Part shown: piece by piece, positions 31,491-34,999 of the stretch
How the letters are laid out: each line of letters begins with the position of its first letter
Numbering within the stretch: the stretch's first letter is position 1
Source: Bacteriovorax stolpii
GTDB lineage: Bacteria > Bdellovibrionota > Bacteriovoracia > Bacteriovoracales > Bacteriovoracaceae
Reading direction: 5' to 3'
Length of the DNA: 34,999 bases
Assembly (NCBI GenBank): GCA_945860895.1
Contig: CAMASK010000026.1
Span: 1-34,999, forward strand
Made by a program: the position numbers and the translations under genes
Notes under the pieces: model-generated
The model's input: only the letters and a program-made list of their open reading frames with translations
Told to the model about the DNA's origin: nothing
Databases searched by the model: none

Positions 31491-31503
31491 ATTGGTCGCC
31501 AAT
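31491..31503. promoter_or_regulatory. Inverted repeat ATTGG-TCG-CCAAT upstream of the TULIP-like genes
   Basis: A perfect 5-bp inverted repeat with 3-base spacer lies 85 bases before the start of the first secreted TULIP-like gene. It could be an operator; no -35/-10 pair is clear in this 124-base gap. Confidence 0.25.
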
Positions 31504-31588
31504 AGATTTATACCTCGTTGTTTTTTCATACCTTTTAATGGCCTTCAAATTGCAAATCTAATGGCAAAACTTGTCTTTGGAGTGCAGT

Positions 31589-33550
31589 ATGAAGGCTTTG
31601 CTATTATTCCTGATATCGTTGTCTTCTCTTTCATTTGCTCAGGAGCAAATGGCACTCAGGATAAATCAAGCTGGTCTGATGAAAGTGATGCAGATGGCAC
31701 TTAAATACAACACTGGGACTCAAAACAGTCGTACAGTGGTGATTCCTCACAACCTATATAAGTTTACCATTAAGCAAAAAGATCTAGCTGCCAATCCAGT
31801 CATTAGTTTGGTTAACGAGATTAGTAACTTGAACCTCAATAAAGACTTTGATTTTTATCTTCATACTTCTGACATTAAGGTGACTGGTAAAGTTGATCCT
31901 AAGAGCCTTTCTACTGTCATTACAAATTCTGGTCCAAACGGATTTGATATTAAACTTTCTATTAACCTTACATCGATTACAGCAAATGCTCCAAAAATGA
32001 CCTTATGTGAAGACAAGGTTCCTAAATATAAAAAATGTGGAACTGGTTTAAAAACATCTGTTTCAGGTCTTAAAATCATTACTTTAAATCGTCCCGTGAT
32101 TCTAACTTCAACTATGAGACTTACTATCAAAAACGGTATGGCATCAGTTAAAGTTTTAGATGTGAATTCAAATCTTGAAGGGAAGAGTGCTCCAACTTTG
32201 GATGTTAATTTTACAGAGCTTGAAGTTCCAAGAATTGCCGTTGTTATCAATGACCAGGAAACGGAACTGGATACTTCAAAATTAAAAGACCAAATTCTTG
32301 AAAGAAAGTCCTTTCTTGGTAAAAAACTTTTGTCATTTGCCGGAGACTTTATTGCCAGTGATCTCGCTGAAATGATCAACGTTTACCTCGCCAACACTCA
32401 AATTGCCACCACTTTGCAGGTTTACCACCGTGATGATCCCGAGAAATTTGATGAAATGGAGCCTCAATTTAATGTCGCTGAGGCCGATGCAACATATGTG
32501 CGTCCCCCAATTATTATTCAGCCCTTTAAGTCATCAGTTATTAAAACCGAATCTCCTAAAAAAGAAATTAAGCCATTGTCATCAACATACTCTCAGTACG
32601 ATGACAGATATAAAGTTGCAATTGATAACACGTATGTAAAACCATCGTATGTTCCGATTGAATATTCACAGAAGAAGCCCTCTGTTGATGTTATGAAGAT
32701 TTTAATGGACCAGTTTGCTTTAGTGATAAGACACGCTCAAGTGGATCTTTCTCTTAAGTCGATCAAGACTCCCTCGAATAAAGATATCGAACTGGCCGGT
32801 GTTCTTAACTTTATTCTTAATCATAGAACTTTTACGGTTAAGAGTACTCTTGGAAATTCATCCCGTACACTTCCCCTCCTGGATTTATCGCCTTATCGCT
32901 ATAATGATTTAAATATTGCTATTTCAGAGCCAGTTATTAATGGTGCCTTGGACCTGGTAAGTTCAACTGGTCTGTTTCAGGAACTTTTGGAAGAAGTAAG
33001 TGATGTGGATGCCCTTGGCTTCAATAACTTGAAACTTCACTTCACAGGAAGCAATAGTATTAAGGTCATTGCCAACTTAACAATTGATCTTAAAAAAGTT
33101 CGCACCTCTTTCTGGAAAGACCCTAAAGGATGGGCCGAAACTGAAATTGGTGAATGGCTTGAAAGTAACAACAACAATAGCGTGATTTACTTCCCATTAG
33201 AAATCGAAGTTATTCCTGTCGTTGGAAAAACTGAACTTGGTGAGGCGACTTTGAGCTTGATAATTAAATCACCTTTTACTAGTAGTGGACAATTATTGAA
33301 TACCTATAAATATCCCAGCAACGTAGGAAAAATGTTTAACATCGTAAGAAAAGCAGTGTTAAAGCAGCTGCACGATCAACTTGACCAGTATGCTGATAAG
33401 ACTTTTAGCGTTGATTTGGCTAATTTTCTTAACCGGTCTGGAGTGATCTTTACCCCTAAATCAATTAGCATTAATCAATCAGCCTATTTACTTTTAAACC
33501 TTGATATCAAGGATATTAAATTTAACAGCACTAACCCTACTCAAAAGTAA
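31589..33550 (+). CDS. Large secreted protein, TULIP/BPI-like (tandem paralogue 1)
   Basis: The 653-residue product starts at ATG 31589 (GGAG 6 bases upstream) with a signal peptide (MKALLLFLISLSSLSFA). The mature N-terminus ALRINQAGLMKVMQ resembles the opening strand-helix of BPI/LBP lipid-binding proteins. It is followed by long alternating strands (FDIKLSINLTSITANAP; TLDVNFTELEVPRIAVVI), then LDTSKLKDQI and an amphipathic helix. A ~90-residue Pro/Lys/Tyr linker (about 290-370) joins a second, similar half. The next gene encodes a related protein: the block F-x-x-L-x-[VI]-P-[KR]-[IV]-[AS]-[VI]-x-I with D-x-S-K is shared. The TULIP fold is a guess from patterns, not proven. Two adjacent Cys pairs (CEDK, KKCG) may form a disulfide. 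Confidence 0.75.
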   Translation: MKALLLFLISLSSLSFAQEQMALRINQAGLMKVMQMALKYNTGTQNSRTVVIPHNLYKFTIKQKDLAANPVISLVNEISNLNLNKDFDFYLHTSDIKVTGKVDPKSLSTVITNSGPNGFDIKLSINLTSITANAPKMTLCEDKVPKYKKCGTGLKTSVSGLKIITLNRPVILTSTMRLTIKNGMASVKVLDVNSNLEGKSAPTLDVNFTELEVPRIAVVINDQETELDTSKLKDQILERKSFLGKKLLSFAGDFIASDLAEMINVYLANTQIATTLQVYHRDDPEKFDEMEPQFNVAEADATYVRPPIIIQPFKSSVIKTESPKKEIKPLSSTYSQYDDRYKVAIDNTYVKPSYVPIEYSQKKPSVDVMKILMDQFALVIRHAQVDLSLKSIKTPSNKDIELAGVLNFILNHRTFTVKSTLGNSSRTLPLLDLSPYRYNDLNIAISEPVINGALDLVSSTGLFQELLEEVSDVDALGFNNLKLHFTGSNSIKVIANLTIDLKKVRTSFWKDPKGWAETEIGEWLESNNNNSVIYFPLEIEVIPVVGKTELGEATLSLIIKSPFTSSGQLLNTYKYPSNVGKMFNIVRKAVLKQLHDQLDQYADKTFSVDLANFLNRSGVIFTPKSISINQSAYLLLNLDIKDIKFNSTNPTQK

Positions 33551-33553
33551 CTT

Positions 33554-34999
33554 ATGAAAAAAATATTTCTTCTTTTATTGATCATTCTTTCATTGCTTCC
33601 TTTGGCACAAGCTCAGGAGTTTAAAGCACCTGATTTGCTGATAGAAACGAAACTTAACTATGACTGGTCTGGGGTTCTGGTATCAAGAATCAGAAGACTC
33701 TTGAAAAACATGGGAATAGGTGATCCATTTCGCCAAACTTTTGTGGAATCGATTATTGTGACCGATTCCACTATCCAGGAATACCTAAATCCTAAAGCTA
33801 AGGAATTAGTGACCGATTTAGGCGAAATAATTGGCCTGGATATTTTGAATGGTAAAACACAGGTGAACATCACTGGTCTTCATTATGATGTCCATGGTTT
33901 CAAAATTGATCTTAACACTTCGGTTGAGAAAGTAGACGGCTTTTCAATTGATGCTGGATTTTCTGCCTCAAAAATTCGTGTTTCGGCAAAAAAATTAACT
34001 CTAACCTTGATGTTACCTGGTAAGAAGGCTCTTCCAGTGGTCAATATTGATATTATGAATCCACTTATTGTAGCTTCAAAAAAAGATCTAATAAACTTTA
34101 ATGCAAAAATTAAAATTCAAGATAATAAAGAAAAATTTAATTTAAAGTTAGAAGATTCTGACTTCACTCATATGTCAGAAAATCTAGTCTCTGCTGCCGA
34201 AGCGATAAATCTAACTTTTGATAAACTGGTGATCCCAAAAGTCTCCATTAGAATAGGGAATAAAGTACTCAATATTGATAATTCAAAAATTGAAGCCTTA
34301 CTAATGGGTCGTCTAGATGCCATTAAGAGTTTACTGGTTGGGCAGTTAGCTTCGTTATTAAGTCAGGGACTTGGTAATGACATGCTTAAGGCAATTGATA
34401 AAGTTGAATTTGATAAAGAATTTTGGATTGATTCTGATGAATTATTTAGTAAGATTCAAATTAAGCGTTTCAAATCAGACCCATACACTAATATCGTGGA
34501 AGTTTCTTTACCAGGTGATTTTTGTACTGCTGCAGCTTATAAGAAGCTTGCAGAAGATTGTGTGAATCAAAAAATAACTCAGCCAGTGAAAAGTTTGATA
34601 TCTGCTGAAAATCATAAGAACTCAATTGATCATTTGAAGACATTAGTTGATCAAGGTGATGCCAACTTGGTAGTAAGTATTTCAGAGGATTACGTAAATA
34701 AACTTTTAGTTGCTACCTACGATGCTAATCTCTGGAAGGATATGTTGAAGGAAGCTAGTGTAGCGATGGGACCAAATAAAGTCTTCTTCCGTATGGATAA
34801 AAAAGGCGAAGCTTCAGGGACCCTCTACATGGATCTTCTTTATACACCCAAGAAACTTGAACGCTGGGCAATTGGTGAAAAAATAGTTCGATTTCCTCTC
34901 GTAATTAAAGCTAGTTTAAAAATCAAAAGTGAAGGTTTGGTTCCAGTCTTCGTGATTCACCTTGATGAAATTGATACATCTGATGAAACCTTACTAGAT
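33554..34999 (+). CDS. Large secreted protein, TULIP/BPI-like (tandem paralogue 2, cut by window)
   Basis: The ATG is 3 bases after the previous stop and 482 codons are open to the window end, so the C-terminus is missing. A signal peptide (MKKIFLLLLIILSLLPLAQA) is followed by strand-rich sequence. LTFDKLVIPKVSIRIGNK...IDNSKIEALL parallels FTELEVPRIAVVINDQE...LDTSKLKDQI in the upstream protein, showing common origin. VVSISEDYVNKLLVATYDANLW near residue 375 resembles the start of the second BPI domain, and VRFPLVIKASLKIKSEG its strand-rich core. The two genes surely form one transcript. They may bind or carry lipid in the periplasm or on the surface; the sequence gives no enzymatic motif. Fold call tentative. 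Confidence 0.72.
   Translation, partial: MKKIFLLLLIILSLLPLAQAQEFKAPDLLIETKLNYDWSGVLVSRIRRLLKNMGIGDPFRQTFVESIIVTDSTIQEYLNPKAKELVTDLGEIIGLDILNGKTQVNITGLHYDVHGFKIDLNTSVEKVDGFSIDAGFSASKIRVSAKKLTLTLMLPGKKALPVVNIDIMNPLIVASKKDLINFNAKIKIQDNKEKFNLKLEDSDFTHMSENLVSAAEAINLTFDKLVIPKVSIRIGNKVLNIDNSKIEALLMGRLDAIKSLLVGQLASLLSQGLGNDMLKAIDKVEFDKEFWIDSDELFSKIQIKRFKSDPYTNIVEVSLPGDFCTAAAYKKLAEDCVNQKITQPVKSLISAENHKNSIDHLKTLVDQGDANLVVSISEDYVNKLLVATYDANLWKDMLKEASVAMGPNKVFFRMDKKGEASGTLYMDLLYTPKKLERWAIGEKIVRFPLVIKASLKIKSEGLVPVFVIHLDEIDTSDETLLD

Noticed and set aside
31492-31704. Plus-strand 70-codon frame overlapping the start of the TULIP-like gene
   Set aside because: It covers the promoter region and the signal-peptide codons in another frame, has no ribosome binding site and no recognisable domain.
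31861-32379. Minus-strand 172-codon frame inside the first TULIP-like gene
   Set aside because: Antisense to a gene with a good start and signal peptide; product is Ser/Val-rich without domain features.
1-34999. Mobile elements, CRISPR arrays, tRNA or rRNA genes
   Set aside because: No transposase or integrase motif, no regularly spaced direct repeats and no cloverleaf or CCA-ended structure was seen on reading both strands; absence by eye is not proof.

Overview
The window reads as chromosomal DNA of an A+T-rich, didermic (Gram-negative) bacterium. The signs are an LptE-like lipoprotein, an MCE/Mla lipid transporter, several lipobox proteins and many Sec signal peptides. The dense mix of housekeeping operons with small secreted proteins of unknown function suggests a Bdellovibrionota/Bacteriovoracia-like organism. 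That placement is inference: no rRNA gene or lineage-specific marker is present. Genes are packed tightly, often with ATGA or TAATG start/stop overlaps. I see no tRNA, rRNA, CRISPR array, insertion sequence or phage gene, and no gene-free stretch longer than about 210 bases.

Left part (1-8.1 kb): an amino-acid catabolic region. On the minus strand lie astD (succinylglutamate-semialdehyde dehydrogenase) and an MFS transporter cut by the window edge. A DUF1338/HglS-type 2-oxoadipate dioxygenase diverges from astD across a palindrome-rich promoter region. A second minus-strand operon holds an AstC-like aminotransferase, astA, a two-TM HAMP-like protein and a 59-residue lipoprotein, each overlapping the next. 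astB and astE are not in the window. Two overlapping secreted proteins of unknown function follow on the plus strand.

Middle (8.2-20.8 kb): a fused alpha/beta 2-oxoacid dehydrogenase E1 is followed by two tandem paralogous secreted proteins, each built of seven ~35-residue repeats. Next, on the minus strand, come glyA with a Kazal-type lipoprotein, nrdR-nusB with a small unknown gene, and the fatty-acid cluster yceD-rpmF-fabH-fabD-fabG-acpP-fabF. plsX is absent from its usual place between rpmF and fabH. Two look-alike GCAA-tetraloop terminators sit after rpmF and after acpP, where they could set the high expression of L32 and ACP against the enzymes downstream.

Right part (20.8-35 kb, mostly plus strand): shikimate kinase, then one apparent long operon: a receiver-like regulator, alanine racemase, mlaE, mlaF, an MCE protein with a beta-strand-rich C-terminal extension, a GYF-like membrane protein, and an N6-adenine methyltransferase. 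The GYF-like gene runs into an A10 tract, after which the -1 frame stays open for more than 1.1 kb without a credible start, so programmed slippage or a frameshift is likely. Then come a DciA-like gene (minus), lptE and holA, and finally two large tandem paralogous secreted proteins with features that resemble BPI/TULIP lipid-binding folds. The last one is cut by the window end.

The parts most likely to be new are the A10 frameshift gene (27.0-28.8 kb), the tandem TULIP-like pair (31.6-35 kb), the tandem seven-repeat secreted proteins (10.4-12.2 kb) and the MCE-beta extension (25.6-27.0 kb).
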